Under the pieces are notes generated by a model that saw only the letters and a list, made by a program, of their open reading frames with translations, searched no databases and was not told the origin of the DNA. This document shows, one piece after another, positions 1-7,520 of a DNA stretch of 17,589 nucleotides (its first letter is position 1; every line of letters starts with the position of its first letter). The DNA is from Deltaproteobacteria bacterium UBA796 (GTDB lineage Bacteria > Myxococcota_A > UBA796). The position numbers and the translations under genes were made by a program. The stretch is from the NCBI GenBank assembly GCA_002296975.1, contig DBIS01000026.1, positions 1 to 17,589 on the forward strand, given 5' to 3'.

Positions 1-2
1 CC

Positions 3-689
3 GACCGCCCTTTGTCTAGCCATCGCTTTGTTGGACCCGATTACAGCATGTTGGCGGATTTTCCTTATGCGGACGACCTCGCTGCGAGTGCCGAGGCCCA
101 GGCCGATATGGTTGGACAAATCCAGACCCTGCTGAGCAACGCAGTGCATATCGAGGACGCGTCATATTCGGCGCTTGATGGGGTGCTGTCGGTCGTGGTG
201 GAGAGCTTAACGCCGGGCCATAATGTGCCAACCGGCTTCACCAGCGAACGGCAAATGTGGGTGAGTGTCACGGTGATAGACGAAGGGGAGACAGTGTACA
301 AATCGGGCGATTTGGATACATTTGGTGACCTGCGCGACCCACTCAGTTTTGATGTCATCACCGGAGAGGCTGAACTTGATGAAGACCTGGTCAACTTTCA
401 GTCGCTGAATCTCTTGCGGGTCGGCGACGTCGCCATCTCGGCCTTCGAAGTGTACGAGACGGTGTTTCCCTTCGACGCTGATTATATTTGGCGCCGCAGC
501 TTGGCGCCGCTCGAGGCACGCCCCTTGAGTTATCAACTGCCGGCCATGGGTGCATCCGCTCGCATCGAGGTGGCCCTGCATTATCGCAACCTTCCACCTT
601 ATGTTTTGCGCGCGCTGCAGCTCGACGCTTATGTCGACCAGCTGAAAATTTTTACCCTCGACGAAGTGGTCATCGGTGGTGAGAAATGA
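3..689 (+). CDS. Multihaem cytochrome c family protein, C-terminal fragment (open at left edge)
   Basis: The frame is open from the first base, so this is the 3' end of a longer gene; the TTG at 12 is not a credible start. The visible ~229 residues contain no cysteine, so any CxxCH haem sites lie upstream of the window. The call rests on features remembered from the C-terminal, haem-free domain of exported multihaem cytochromes (c554/OmcA-like): an SHRFVG motif near the start, a GHNVPTGF motif followed by RQMWVSVTV and a beta-rich stretch, and HYRNLPPYVLRAL near the end. In that family these follow the haem domain. It would act in extracytoplasmic electron transfer. The stop overlaps the start of the next gene (ATGA, 686-689), so the two are probably translationally coupled. 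The family is likely; the substrate and haem number cannot be seen. Confidence 0.62.
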   Translation, partial: DRPLSSHRFVGPDYSMLADFPYADDLAASAEAQADMVGQIQTLLSNAVHIEDASYSALDGVLSVVVESLTPGHNVPTGFTSERQMWVSVTVIDEGETVYKSGDLDTFGDLRDPLSFDVITGEAELDEDLVNFQSLNLLRVGDVAISAFEVYETVFPFDADYIWRRSLAPLEARPLSYQLPAMGASARIEVALHYRNLPPYVLRALQLDAYVDQLKIFTLDEVVIGGEK

Positions 690-1690
690 AGCTGTTGGGC
701 TTGGCCATGTGTTTCGGCCATCTGGCAGGATGCAGCGTGTCATCCGCCGACCCGTGTATGGATGGCTTTGTTCGCTCAAGCAAGGGCGAGTGTGTGGCCG
801 ATACACCCGCCAACGACTCAGCATCCAGGGAACAACCCGATCCCGACACCGGCTCTGGGGCGGTCCCTGATACCGGCGTTCCAGTCCAAGCACCCGACCC
901 TTGCGACACGCCAGACCCCTCCGATGGCTTTCCTTCAGGCACCGTCGACTGCACCGCTGGTCGTTGCACAGTGGCTGCAGGCAGCTTTTATATGGGCTCG
1001 GTTGACGGGCATAACGATGAGTGCCCAGTGCGCCAAATAGAGCTTTCAACCTATATTATTGACAAAGATGAGGTGAGTTGGAGCGATTATACTACCTGTA
1101 TAGATACCGGTACGTGCACACCGCTGCCAGCGTGGTGTCAGGCCCGAGCTGCGTCTGTTGGCGGCAGCAGTGCTGACGATGTGGCAGTCTTTTGTGTCAC
1201 TCACGGACAAGCCCAAAACTACTGCAACGCTGTCGGGGGGAGACTCCCAACCGAAGCAGAATGGGAAAAAGCCGCAAGGGGAACACAGGGTTCCAAGTGG
1301 CCATGGGGAGACGCCACCCCCACCTGTGATTTTGCAAATTTCCGCTTTGTGTCTTGGTATTGCCAGGCCGGTGTGGTGGCGGTGGGCCGCTTTGAAAACG
1401 CCAGTCCATTTGGGGCGCGGGATATGGTGGGCAACGCTTGGGAGTGGGTGGAAGATGCCTATGATGCGGAGTGGTATCGGGTATCTTCGACCGTCGACCC
1501 ATCGGGGCCAATCACAGATTGTCATGACGCTGTGGGAGCCGAGGCCGGTGGCTGTGTGGAGCGGGTGATGCGTGGCGGGGCCTTTAACAGCACCGAGTTC
1601 AACACCCGCTCGGCCGCTCGTTCAGCCGCCGAGCCAGACAGGATCGATGATAATATAGGCTTTCGTTGTGCTTATGATGTGGCCGGCTGA
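686..1690 (+). CDS. FGE-sulfatase (SUMF1) domain lipoprotein, lacking catalytic cysteines
   Basis: 334 residues. A short signal ends in a lipobox (LAGC, Cys16), followed by an acidic, Pro-rich linker to about residue 90. Residues 94-330 are an FGE-sulfatase fold: GSFYMGS (100-105), RLPTEAEWEKAARG (186-199), PWG (206-208), GNAWEW (249-254), RGGAF (296-300) and a closing IGFRCA (324-329). True formylglycine-generating enzymes carry two active-site cysteines between the GGS(Y) and AARS motifs; here that segment (301-309) has none. A copper-dependent sulfatase-activating role is therefore unlikely, and a binding or structural role at the outer membrane is more probable. Many other Cys (e.g. 113, 138, 144, 151, 170, 180) suggest disulfides outside the cytoplasm. 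The start overlaps the cytochrome stop (ATGA), so a shared transcript and a role alongside the cytochrome are plausible but unproven. Confidence 0.88.
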   Translation: MKLLGLAMCFGHLAGCSVSSADPCMDGFVRSSKGECVADTPANDSASREQPDPDTGSGAVPDTGVPVQAPDPCDTPDPSDGFPSGTVDCTAGRCTVAAGSFYMGSVDGHNDECPVRQIELSTYIIDKDEVSWSDYTTCIDTGTCTPLPAWCQARAASVGGSSADDVAVFCVTHGQAQNYCNAVGGRLPTEAEWEKAARGTQGSKWPWGDATPTCDFANFRFVSWYCQAGVVAVGRFENASPFGARDMVGNAWEWVEDAYDAEWYRVSSTVDPSGPITDCHDAVGAEAGGCVERVMRGGAFNSTEFNTRSAARSAAEPDRIDDNIGFRCAYDVAG

Positions 1691-1691
1691 C

Positions 1692-3386
1692 TCAACTCGG
1701 TGGGGCCCACGCGATGTGCCGAGGGACTGTAAAAGACGCTTCCAAAAGCACGGTTCCCACCCAAGGAATGTGGGCGCTCACTCTGTCGACTGTGCTCAAG
1801 CTGCCAAGTCCAATATGGGCAGAGACTGGCCCAAAGCCACCGAAGCCTTGATGGTTTGACACCAGGGCACTGAAGACTGTCCCACCCGCCTCGACCCGAA
1901 TCACGCTGCCGGCGGGTGCGCTGACTTTCAGGTAATTTTCAGTGGTGCAACCGGTGGACAGGAGTAACCACGGCGAGCGGCTGTAATCGCCCACCAACAG
2001 GTCGAGAATCCCGTCTGCGTTGATGTCTCGGGCGACCAATCCTCTGGTGGCGGCATTTTGGGGCAGTCCCAAGTCCAGGCCTTGTTCAGAAAAGGTCCCC
2101 AATGTGGTCTGCATCCATGCCCGCACAGGGCTGCCGTCACCTGGGCTCATAAAGGAAAAGTTGCTGGCGGTGGTCAGGATGTCACTGAGGCCATTATTGT
2201 CCAAGTCGACAATGGCTGTGCCCCAGGGCATCTCGTGGTCGCCGCTTTGGGGTGTGATGCCAAATGCCGCCCAATGATCGACAAAGCCCATCTCGGTTTG
2301 AATATAGGCGAACTGTTGGCTGGAGGCCGCCACCAGCACATCGAGTTGACCATCGTTGTTGAGGTCGCCAAAAGATGCGCCCATGCAATAGGTGGTCGGG
2401 CAAGCGCCCAGGCTGGTGTCGACCTCAAAGCTGCCATCGCCGTTGTTGAGCGCCCATTGATTCGGCTCAACCTCTGGGCCAAAGTCATTGCACAAATAGG
2501 CGTCTAAAGCGTCATCGTCGCCCCACACCATCGGGCTTGCATCGAAGGTCGCGCCGACGGGCCCGGTCGTTGACGATACCAGGGTCTCAAATAAACGGTC
2601 ATCGGTTTGCACGGCGAGTTGCGGGCCGCCAAGGAGCTCGCAGGTGTACCCGGTGGGCGCGAACAGATCTGAGCGACCATCGCCGTCAAAATCGCCCACG
2701 GTGATCTCGAGCCAACCACATTCACGGCCGGGCTCGGAAGGGGCGTCAACGATTCGGTCGCTCAGCGGGTCATCATCTAAAAAAGACCAGACGATATCCA
2801 CGGTTGCGGAGAAAATAAGCAGGTCTTGTTCCCCGTCGTGGTCGATGTCGGCCATGGTAAAGCGGGCGTTGATGGGGGTGTTGATATGGCCGGTGCGGGT
2901 ACCATCGATTCGCGCCCACTGAAAACGGCCGGGTTGGTGCCAGACAGCTGCGAAAGCGGCATCTTCTGAGTTGTGGTCTTGGGTGAGACCAACAATGCCG
3001 TACTGCACCTGGTGGGGCGATGACCAAGCCTCGGTCGTGGCGATGTCGAGGCTGCGGTCGGTATATTGGACAGTGGCTGCGGGGTCTAAGCATGGGCGAT
3101 GGGCGCCAAGGGTCCAACCCGGGTCGGTTGTTGGAGGCGGATCACCGGAGTCGTCGCCGGAGTCGTCGCCGGAGTCGTCGCCGGAATCCCTCGGCTGTGG
3201 GTGTTTTCCTGTGTCCCCAACAGACCCGTGGGGGCTCGCGCTATCGCCGCCCTCACCAGACACTGCTTTGTCTTGCTGACAAGCAGCGGCAGTGGTCAGA
3301 ACACACAATATTAGCCAAGCGCGGGCGAGCATGGGGCTGAGCCCACCCAGAGCTTGAACATGGCTGTTGATGCTGCTTCGGTTCAT
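1692..3386 (-). CDS. CRTAC1-like lipoprotein: FG-GAP/VCBS repeats with ASPIC/UnbV C-terminus
   Basis: 564 residues. The hydrophobic signal (about 20-35) ends TAAAC, a loose lipobox with Cys36, followed by a Ser/Gly/Asp linker containing three SGDD units. FG-GAP/VCBS calcium loops lie near residues 179-190 (ADIDHDGEQDLL), 231-241 (GDFDGDGRSDL), 340-351, 393-404 and 453-465. The last ~70 residues (484-550) resemble the ASPIC/UnbV domain that follows such repeats in CRTAC1-type proteins. It is probably a Ca2+-stabilised beta-propeller anchored in the envelope; its ligand is unknown. The ATG at 3386 is preferred because GAGGCGG (plus-strand 3393-3399) sits 6 bases upstream and touches the stop of the preceding gene. 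An ATG at 3332 would give a more usual signal length but has no visible ribosome site. It is third in the ferritin operon. Confidence 0.85.
   Translation of the reverse strand: MNRSSINSHVQALGGLSPMLARAWLILCVLTTAAACQQDKAVSGEGGDSASPHGSVGDTGKHPQPRDSGDDSGDDSGDDSGDPPPTTDPGWTLGAHRPCLDPAATVQYTDRSLDIATTEAWSSPHQVQYGIVGLTQDHNSEDAAFAAVWHQPGRFQWARIDGTRTGHINTPINARFTMADIDHDGEQDLLIFSATVDIVWSFLDDDPLSDRIVDAPSEPGRECGWLEITVGDFDGDGRSDLFAPTGYTCELLGGPQLAVQTDDRLFETLVSSTTGPVGATFDASPMVWGDDDALDAYLCNDFGPEVEPNQWALNNGDGSFEVDTSLGACPTTYCMGASFGDLNNDGQLDVLVAASSQQFAYIQTEMGFVDHWAAFGITPQSGDHEMPWGTAIVDLDNNGLSDILTTASNFSFMSPGDGSPVRAWMQTTLGTFSEQGLDLGLPQNAATRGLVARDINADGILDLLVGDYSRSPWLLLSTGCTTENYLKVSAPAGSVIRVEAGGTVFSALVSNHQGFGGFGPVSAHIGLGSLSTVDRVSAHIPWVGTVLLEASFTVPRHIAWAPPS
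1737..1937 (-). other. ASPIC/UnbV-like domain of the CRTAC1-like lipoprotein
   Basis: Residues 484-550 run NYLKVSAPAG, VIRVEAGG, then HIGLGSLSTVDRVSAHIPW. This fits the ASPIC/UnbV pattern of a beta-hairpin, a small gly-rich turn, a (F/I)GLG motif and a hydrophobic-Trp strand. The domain is known from CRTAC1 and UnbV-like proteins, always C-terminal to FG-GAP repeats. Recognised by eye only. Confidence 0.65.
3145..3180 (-). repeat. Three exact 12-bp tandem repeats encoding SGDD units
   Basis: The plus-strand unit CCGGAGTCGTCG occurs three times without mismatch (3145-3156, 3157-3168, 3169-3180), with a degenerate fourth start at 3181. On the coding strand it encodes the acidic Ser-Gly-Asp-Asp linker between the lipobox and the FG-GAP domain. 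As 12 is a multiple of 3, gain or loss of units would change linker length without shifting frame. Confidence 0.9.
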
Positions 3387-3398
3387 GGTGTACCGCCT

Positions 3399-4403
3399 CT
3401 ACAGTAGCCCAAGTTCGGTCAACATTTGGCGTGTGGGTCCCAAGTCTGCGAGGTCGGCTTGGTTGATGGTCGCGAGCTGGTTTTTACCCAAGGGCTTGAC
3501 GTCTGGGTGGGGACGAACACCGGGCCGAGTGGGATACTCAAAGCCTTCTTGGGCAAAGTAGCTTTGGACGTCTTCGCTGAGAAGCCAGCGGATAAATGCC
3601 TCAGCGGCGGCCTTTTTGGGACTGCTTTTGGGTATGCCGACCCCCGACACCATCAACACATTTCCTATATCTCCAGGCTCAGAAAAGCTGTAGTTTGCTG
3701 CACGGCGTTCATGCTTGTCGAGGCGGTGCAAATAATAGTGGTTCACCCAGCCCATCTCGATGGCACCAACATTGGCTGCCGCGACTTGCGGGGAGTTTTT
3801 AGGGTAGGTGGTGGGCTCGTTTGCGAGCACGCCTTCGAGCCAAGTGCGGGTCTTTTCTTCGCCCCAAGCGTGGCGTATCACCGAGAGGTGAGCGTGAAGG
3901 CTTCCGTTGGCCGGCGCCCAGCCCAGCTTGCCCTTCCATTTGGCCAAGGACAGTTCTTCAAGGCTTTTCGGTAGCTGCTCTGGGCTGAGTTTGGTGGTGT
4001 CGTACACCAACACCCGCAATCGCCCCGATGTGCCTACCCATTCACCTGTTTGACCGCGGTACTCCGGGGAAACCGTGTCGAGAATGTCTTCGCTCAAAGC
4101 CGCCAACACACCGCGTTTGGCCAAGATGCCCAGGTGCCCAGAATCTTGGGCAAAGATGAGGTCGGCTGGGCTTTGCTCGCCCTCGGTGAGCAATCGGGTC
4201 ACCATTTCGGCGGTCTTGCCGTACTGCACATTGACCCGAAAACCCGCATCGTCGGGGATGCGCTCAAAAAGCGGCCCGATCAAGGATTCTCCGCGGCCCG
4301 AATAGACCGTCAGCACAGGTGTTTCGGCCTCAGCGGGCACAGCCTGGTCTGCATTGCAGCCCCACGCCAGCACCAGCAAGCCCGTAAATAACGCTCGAAG
4401 CAC
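3399..4403 (-). CDS. Iron(III)-type ABC transporter substrate-binding lipoprotein (FbpA/FutA-like)
   Basis: 334 residues with a GTG start. The signal ends near LAWGC (Cys16), an imperfect lipobox, so it is probably lipid-anchored. The body matches the class II iron-binding family: LTVYSGRGE (31-39) at the first strand, ADLIFAQDSGHL (80-91), a hinge region, GAIEMGWVNHYYLHR (213-227) carrying the adjacent Tyr pair (Y223, Y224) that binds ferric iron in FbpA, and GIPKSSPKKAAAEAFI (256-271). Length is normal. GAGG (plus-strand 4411-4414) lies 7 bases before GTG inside the end of the ferritin gene, and only 2 bases separate the genes, so translation is likely coupled. No permease or ATPase gene is in the window; the transporter must be elsewhere, or the protein works without one. 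Confidence 0.88.
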   Translation of the reverse strand: MLRALFTGLLVLAWGCNADQAVPAEAETPVLTVYSGRGESLIGPLFERIPDDAGFRVNVQYGKTAEMVTRLLTEGEQSPADLIFAQDSGHLGILAKRGVLAALSEDILDTVSPEYRGQTGEWVGTSGRLRVLVYDTTKLSPEQLPKSLEELSLAKWKGKLGWAPANGSLHAHLSVIRHAWGEEKTRTWLEGVLANEPTTYPKNSPQVAAANVGAIEMGWVNHYYLHRLDKHERRAANYSFSEPGDIGNVLMVSGVGIPKSSPKKAAAEAFIRWLLSEDVQSYFAQEGFEYPTRPGVRPHPDVKPLGKNQLATINQADLADLGPTRQMLTELGLL

Positions 4404-4405
4404 GA

Positions 4406-4855
4406 TTATGCCTCGTAGTCTCGCAGCATTTTGGAGATCTCCATGGTGTGGAGCTCCTCTTGGCCAATCAATCCGCGGGCGTACTCCTCGAGGTAAATCG
4501 AGCGGTCAGCGACTGCGATAAGCAGTTGTTTGTATAGGGCGACCGCAGCACGCTCGTGCTCCAGAGATTCCAACAAAAGGGCCCCGATGCTGTGCTTGTG
4601 GGTCTCTTCGATAGGGGCGATCGATACGGTAGGATGCCCCTCCAAACCCGTCAAGATTTCGCCGGCTTGCTGGGCGTGAAGCAAGGACTCAGTCGCTTGG
4701 GCGCGGAAAAAATCCACGATTGGAATGCGGTTTGGACCCCGAACCATCAACCCATAGTGAGTGTAGCGGACCACACCGGCAAGCTCGTATTCGATGATGT
4801 CGTTCAGAATTTTGTGGGTAAGGTCGAGGTCGAGGTTTTCCATTTTACCGTCCAT
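4406..4855 (-). CDS. Bacterioferritin-like diiron protein
   Basis: 149 residues forming a four-helix ferritin-like domain without signal peptide, so cytoplasmic. By alignment to bacterioferritin from memory, probable diiron ligands are E24 with Y31 seven residues on (IEYELAGVVRY), E56 and H60 (ESLLHA), E101 (EHERAAVALY), and E133/H136 (EELH). E56-H60 is spaced four apart, whereas classic bacterioferritin has ExxH there, so this belongs to a divergent subgroup. It would oxidise and store, or buffer, ferrous iron. It is the first gene of the operon with the iron-binding lipoprotein, which supports iron rather than stress-DNA binding. Two starts are possible, ATG 4855 and ATG 4843; neither has a strong ribosome site. 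No Fur-like operator is evident upstream. Confidence 0.82.
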   Translation of the reverse strand: MDGKMENLDLDLTHKILNDIIEYELAGVVRYTHYGLMVRGPNRIPIVDFFRAQATESLLHAQQAGEILTGLEGHPTVSIAPIEETHKHSIGALLLESLEHERAAVALYKQLLIAVADRSIYLEEYARGLIGQEELHTMEISKMLRDYEA

Positions 4856-4909
4856 TGAGGTCGCACCTTTAACCCAACAAGGCCATTCGGCGATATGCTG
4901 GGTGAATAC
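4856..4909. promoter_or_regulatory. Divergent intergenic region between ferritin operon and TSP3 lipoprotein
   Basis: These 54 bases must hold the promoters of both divergent units. I see a small inverted repeat, AGGT-CGC-ACCT (4857-4867), just upstream of the ferritin start, but its arms are only 4 bases. No convincing -35/-10 pair or Fur box can be read. The regulatory call rests on position only. Confidence 0.35.
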
Positions 4910-6343
4910 ATGAGAAAAACCCTCGCCAGCACAGGCTTCATCGCAGCATCGATAATCTTCGGGTGTGGCTCACCAAAGCCACAAGCCCTCCCTGGCGATG
5001 TGGCCGATGTTGGGGCTGACGACACCCAAGCTGAAGACGACAGCCTCATCGATACGCCCCCAGTAGACACCGGCCCTCCCAATACAGACACACCCGCAGA
5101 TGACGGGGCTGAGGATGACGGCGATTGGGATGGCGACGGTATCGATGATGACATTGAAGGCAGAGACCGGCCAGGTGGTCCGGTTGACACCGATGGTGAT
5201 GGTATCCCTGACTATCAGGACCTCGACGCTGATAACGACGGCATTCCCGATAGCATCGAAGGCGGGCCACCCACCCCAGCGGGCCATCCCCCTGATACAG
5301 ATGGCGACGGGGTGCCCGATTTCCGTGACACCGACACCGACGGCGATGGCATAGTGGATAGCCTGGAGTCCACCGATGACCTCGACGGTGATGGCATCCC
5401 TCAGTGGCGCGACCCCCGCGCTGACGGCCCCACCCCAGCCATCGAGCTGGTGCCCATATCGACTGCGTTTAATGAACCTGTTGGCATCGATTACCACCCG
5501 CCATCAGACTCGGTGATCATCTCTGTTTATTATCCGGAAGGCACGCCCCATAATTTCGAACGCATCCTTAACGATGGCACCCACGTGCAGTTTTCTGATT
5601 TTTCAGGGCTTTCCGATGAGGTCAAAATCGCCACCAGCCGCTCGGGAAACCCAGGAGGATTTCCGCCCGGATTATTATTTGTGGGCAACGGTGCCGATGG
5701 TCAAATTGTTCGCATTTCTGCCGATGGCTCGGAAATACAAGACCCTTGGGTGGACCTGCCGGGTGCTGGCAACGGGCTAATGCGCGGCTCTCTGTACGTA
5801 GACCCCACCGGCGCATGGGGAGGCGATTTGGTTGTCTGCACCACAGGCGGTGAAGTGTGGCGAATCAACGTTGACGGTGAGCCAAGTTTGATTGCCGATG
5901 TGGACGTTCATCTGGAGGGGCTGCTGATCGTGCCTCCATCGGTTGAGCGCTACGGTCCGCTCGCTGGCAAGGCCATCGCGGGTGCAGAGGCTGAGGGCTT
6001 GCTATGGGCGTTTGGCACCGATGGTTCAGTGGCCAGCTACGATTTGGGGGTCAACATTGAAGACATCGACCTGATCATGCCTGGGGAGAACTTTTTTGGG
6101 GTCAACTACGGTGGGGGGCAGTTGATGGGCACCCCATCGCACTATTTTAACAGCATTGTAGGCGATATATTGCTCACCCAAGAGGGCATAGCGGAGGGTG
6201 CTACCGGGCTGTATCGTTTGCGCTGGACCGGCGACACCCTGCTGGCGGAGATGTTTAGCCTGGTCGAGGGATCGGCTTATCCAGCCCAATGGGAGCATGT
6301 GACCTTTGCAGGTGCTGGCATCCGCGAAGTCCCTTCTGAGTAA
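4910..6343 (+). CDS. Lipoprotein with thrombospondin type 3 repeats and a propeller-like C-terminal domain
   Basis: From the ATG at 4910 the protein has 477 residues and begins MRKTLASTGFIAA with a lipobox ending FGC (Cys19). An ATG at 4895 would add five residues ahead of the positive n-region; GGTGA just before 4910 favours the shorter form. Residues ~25-70 are an acidic, Pro/Thr-rich linker. Residues ~71-168 hold thrombospondin type 3 (OmpA/TSP3) calcium repeats such as DTDGDGIPD, DADNDGIPD, DTDGDGVPD, DTDGDGIVD and DLDGDGIP. The remaining ~300 residues are beta-rich with repeats like GQIVRISADGS, GEVWRINVDG and GLLWAFGTDGS, as in SMP-30/NHL-like propellers; the family is not firmly recognised. 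It is likely a Ca2+-stiffened stalk holding a sensor or binding head. It stands alone, convergent with the next gene. Confidence 0.83.
   Translation: MRKTLASTGFIAASIIFGCGSPKPQALPGDVADVGADDTQAEDDSLIDTPPVDTGPPNTDTPADDGAEDDGDWDGDGIDDDIEGRDRPGGPVDTDGDGIPDYQDLDADNDGIPDSIEGGPPTPAGHPPDTDGDGVPDFRDTDTDGDGIVDSLESTDDLDGDGIPQWRDPRADGPTPAIELVPISTAFNEPVGIDYHPPSDSVIISVYYPEGTPHNFERILNDGTHVQFSDFSGLSDEVKIATSRSGNPGGFPPGLLFVGNGADGQIVRISADGSEIQDPWVDLPGAGNGLMRGSLYVDPTGAWGGDLVVCTTGGEVWRINVDGEPSLIADVDVHLEGLLIVPPSVERYGPLAGKAIAGAEAEGLLWAFGTDGSVASYDLGVNIEDIDLIMPGENFFGVNYGGGQLMGTPSHYFNSIVGDILLTQEGIAEGATGLYRLRWTGDTLLAEMFSLVEGSAYPAQWEHVTFAGAGIREVPSE
5120..5413 (+). repeat. Thrombospondin type 3 calcium-binding repeats
   Basis: Five D-x-D-G-D-G-I/V-P-D type units lie in about 98 residues, separated by short Gly/Pro-rich spacers (e.g. 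around 5260-5290). The Asp spacing fits the Ca2+ loops of TSP3 repeats, which rigidify on binding calcium. The DNA is a degenerate repeat of GATGGCGATGG-like words. Confidence 0.9.
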
Positions 6344-6367
6344 ATTAGAGGAGGCGGTGGCTGCTGC

Positions 6368-7435
6368 TCAAGTGGTGGGGGTTTCACCCTCACGGTCATC
6401 AAAAACCAAGGTCTTCTCAGGCCAGCGGAGGGCCGCGAGCCCGCCTTCGAATGTATCGGTCGCCCCTTTGGCCCGTTCTAAAAACCGTCGACCCACGCTG
6501 TAATCGACGCAAAACACATTTTTTCGTGGGCCCGCCCAGTCTGTGAAGCGTGCGGTAGCCCAGGCATCAGGTTTTCCGGCGACCACCGCGTCTTCACGGC
6601 GCCGCCAATAATGTCCGACCACCACAGCTGGGGTTTCATCATAGGTGTTCCACCAGTCAAAACGCTTGACGTAGCGCCACTTCCCCCCGACGAAGAAAAT
6701 ATCCGAAAAGGGGACACGCTCCTCTTGGCCGCTGGTGAGCACCTTTATCGGGTGCAGGCTTTGGCGTTCTTGGGCAGCCGTCGCATGGTTGGGCAGATCC
6801 CGGTTGGGTCGAATGTCGAGCCTCACCAGTTGGGCGAATTCGTCTCGCTCGGCCTTTTCGGCTCTCCACAACCCTCTGGCTTTGTGGTCTTCACGAATGC
6901 TCTTGGCCCACGCGCGAGCGAGACTGCTAATGTCGCCAGTTTTGGGCAGCTTCTTGATGCCCGAGCCATTCCAGCAGGCATGGACCACGCGCAGGTCTTC
7001 TCTTTCGAGCACCAAAGGCAAAGAAGAAAAGAAGCTCAGGTATCGGGCTGCATCGGCTGGCTTGGCGACAGTGGCGTCAAAATGCTCCACATGCACTTGG
7101 CCGTTGGCTGCGTATTGGTATTGGTCTGTGTCATCGCCCCAAAACCAGCCGTTCCCTTCTTTTTTATCGTTGAGCAAGATGTTGAGCTCGTGGTTCCCCA
7201 AAACGCAATGGGCCACGCCGGCCTCGACGAGCCCCATCACCAAGTCTACGACCGCGCCACTGTCGGGCCCGCGATCGACGAGATCCCCCACAAACACCAA
7301 GGGGCGGGTGACCGTTTTAGCCACCGGGTCACATCCCAAGCGAAACAGCAGTCGTTTTAAGGCTTCCACCTCACCGTGGACGTCCCCGATGATGTCGAGA
7401 GGACCGTCGGGTAGGGGCTGAATCAAGCTTGGCAT
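6368..7435 (-). CDS. Calcineurin-like metallophosphoesterase (ApaH/PrpE-like)
   Basis: 355 residues from ATG 7435; a start at 7450 is also open but has only AAGGA two bases before it, whereas AGGTGG (plus-strand 7440-7445) precedes 7435. There is no signal peptide, so cytoplasmic. Motifs of the PPP/ApaH superfamily are complete (numbered from 7435): GDVHG (17-21), GDLVDRGPDS (50-59), GNHE (80-83), VVHACW (150-155, His152) and VVGHYW (273-277, His275), giving all expected dinuclear metal ligands. Relatives hydrolyse diadenosine tetraphosphate or phosphoproteins; the substrate cannot be told from sequence. An extra ~110-residue segment lies between the last two His motifs, longer than in ApaH (~280 residues in total). 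The gene is monocistronic and convergent with the TSP3 lipoprotein gene (24-base gap). Confidence 0.87.
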   Translation of the reverse strand: MPSLIQPLPDGPLDIIGDVHGEVEALKRLLFRLGCDPVAKTVTRPLVFVGDLVDRGPDSGAVVDLVMGLVEAGVAHCVLGNHELNILLNDKKEGNGWFWGDDTDQYQYAANGQVHVEHFDATVAKPADAARYLSFFSSLPLVLEREDLRVVHACWNGSGIKKLPKTGDISSLARAWAKSIREDHKARGLWRAEKAERDEFAQLVRLDIRPNRDLPNHATAAQERQSLHPIKVLTSGQEERVPFSDIFFVGGKWRYVKRFDWWNTYDETPAVVVGHYWRRREDAVVAGKPDAWATARFTDWAGPRKNVFCVDYSVGRRFLERAKGATDTFEGGLAALRWPEKTLVFDDREGETPTT

Positions 7436-7520
7436 ATCGCCACCTATCATAATCCTTAAAGTCCGTGGCTTGGGCGGTACTCACCGTGATAGCCTGCACA
7501 CATAAAGAGGACATATCGTC
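7436..7520. promoter_or_regulatory. Divergent intergenic region, phosphoesterase / MopE-RCC1 operon
   Basis: About 85 bases separate the two divergent starts. The plus-strand gene has AGAGGA at 7506-7511, nine bases before its ATG. No clear sigma-70 hexamer pair, operator or riboswitch is visible. The promoter call rests on position only. Confidence 0.35.

Noticed and set aside
207..1049. 280-codon open frame on the minus strand
   Set aside because: It is antisense to the cytochrome tail and the FGE-like gene, both with clear family motifs; its product shows no domain and has shadow-type composition rich in Arg, Cys and His.
3145..3180. CRISPR-like repeat
   Set aside because: Units are 12 bp, directly abutting, without spacers, and encode an in-frame linker.
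4856..4909. Fur box upstream of the ferritin operon
   Set aside because: No match to the GATAATGATAATCATTATC-type pattern could be seen; the 4-base inverted repeat is too short.
6611..7421. Long plus-strand frames opposite the phosphoesterase
   Set aside because: The minus strand carries complete phosphoesterase motifs; the plus frames show no recognisable domain.
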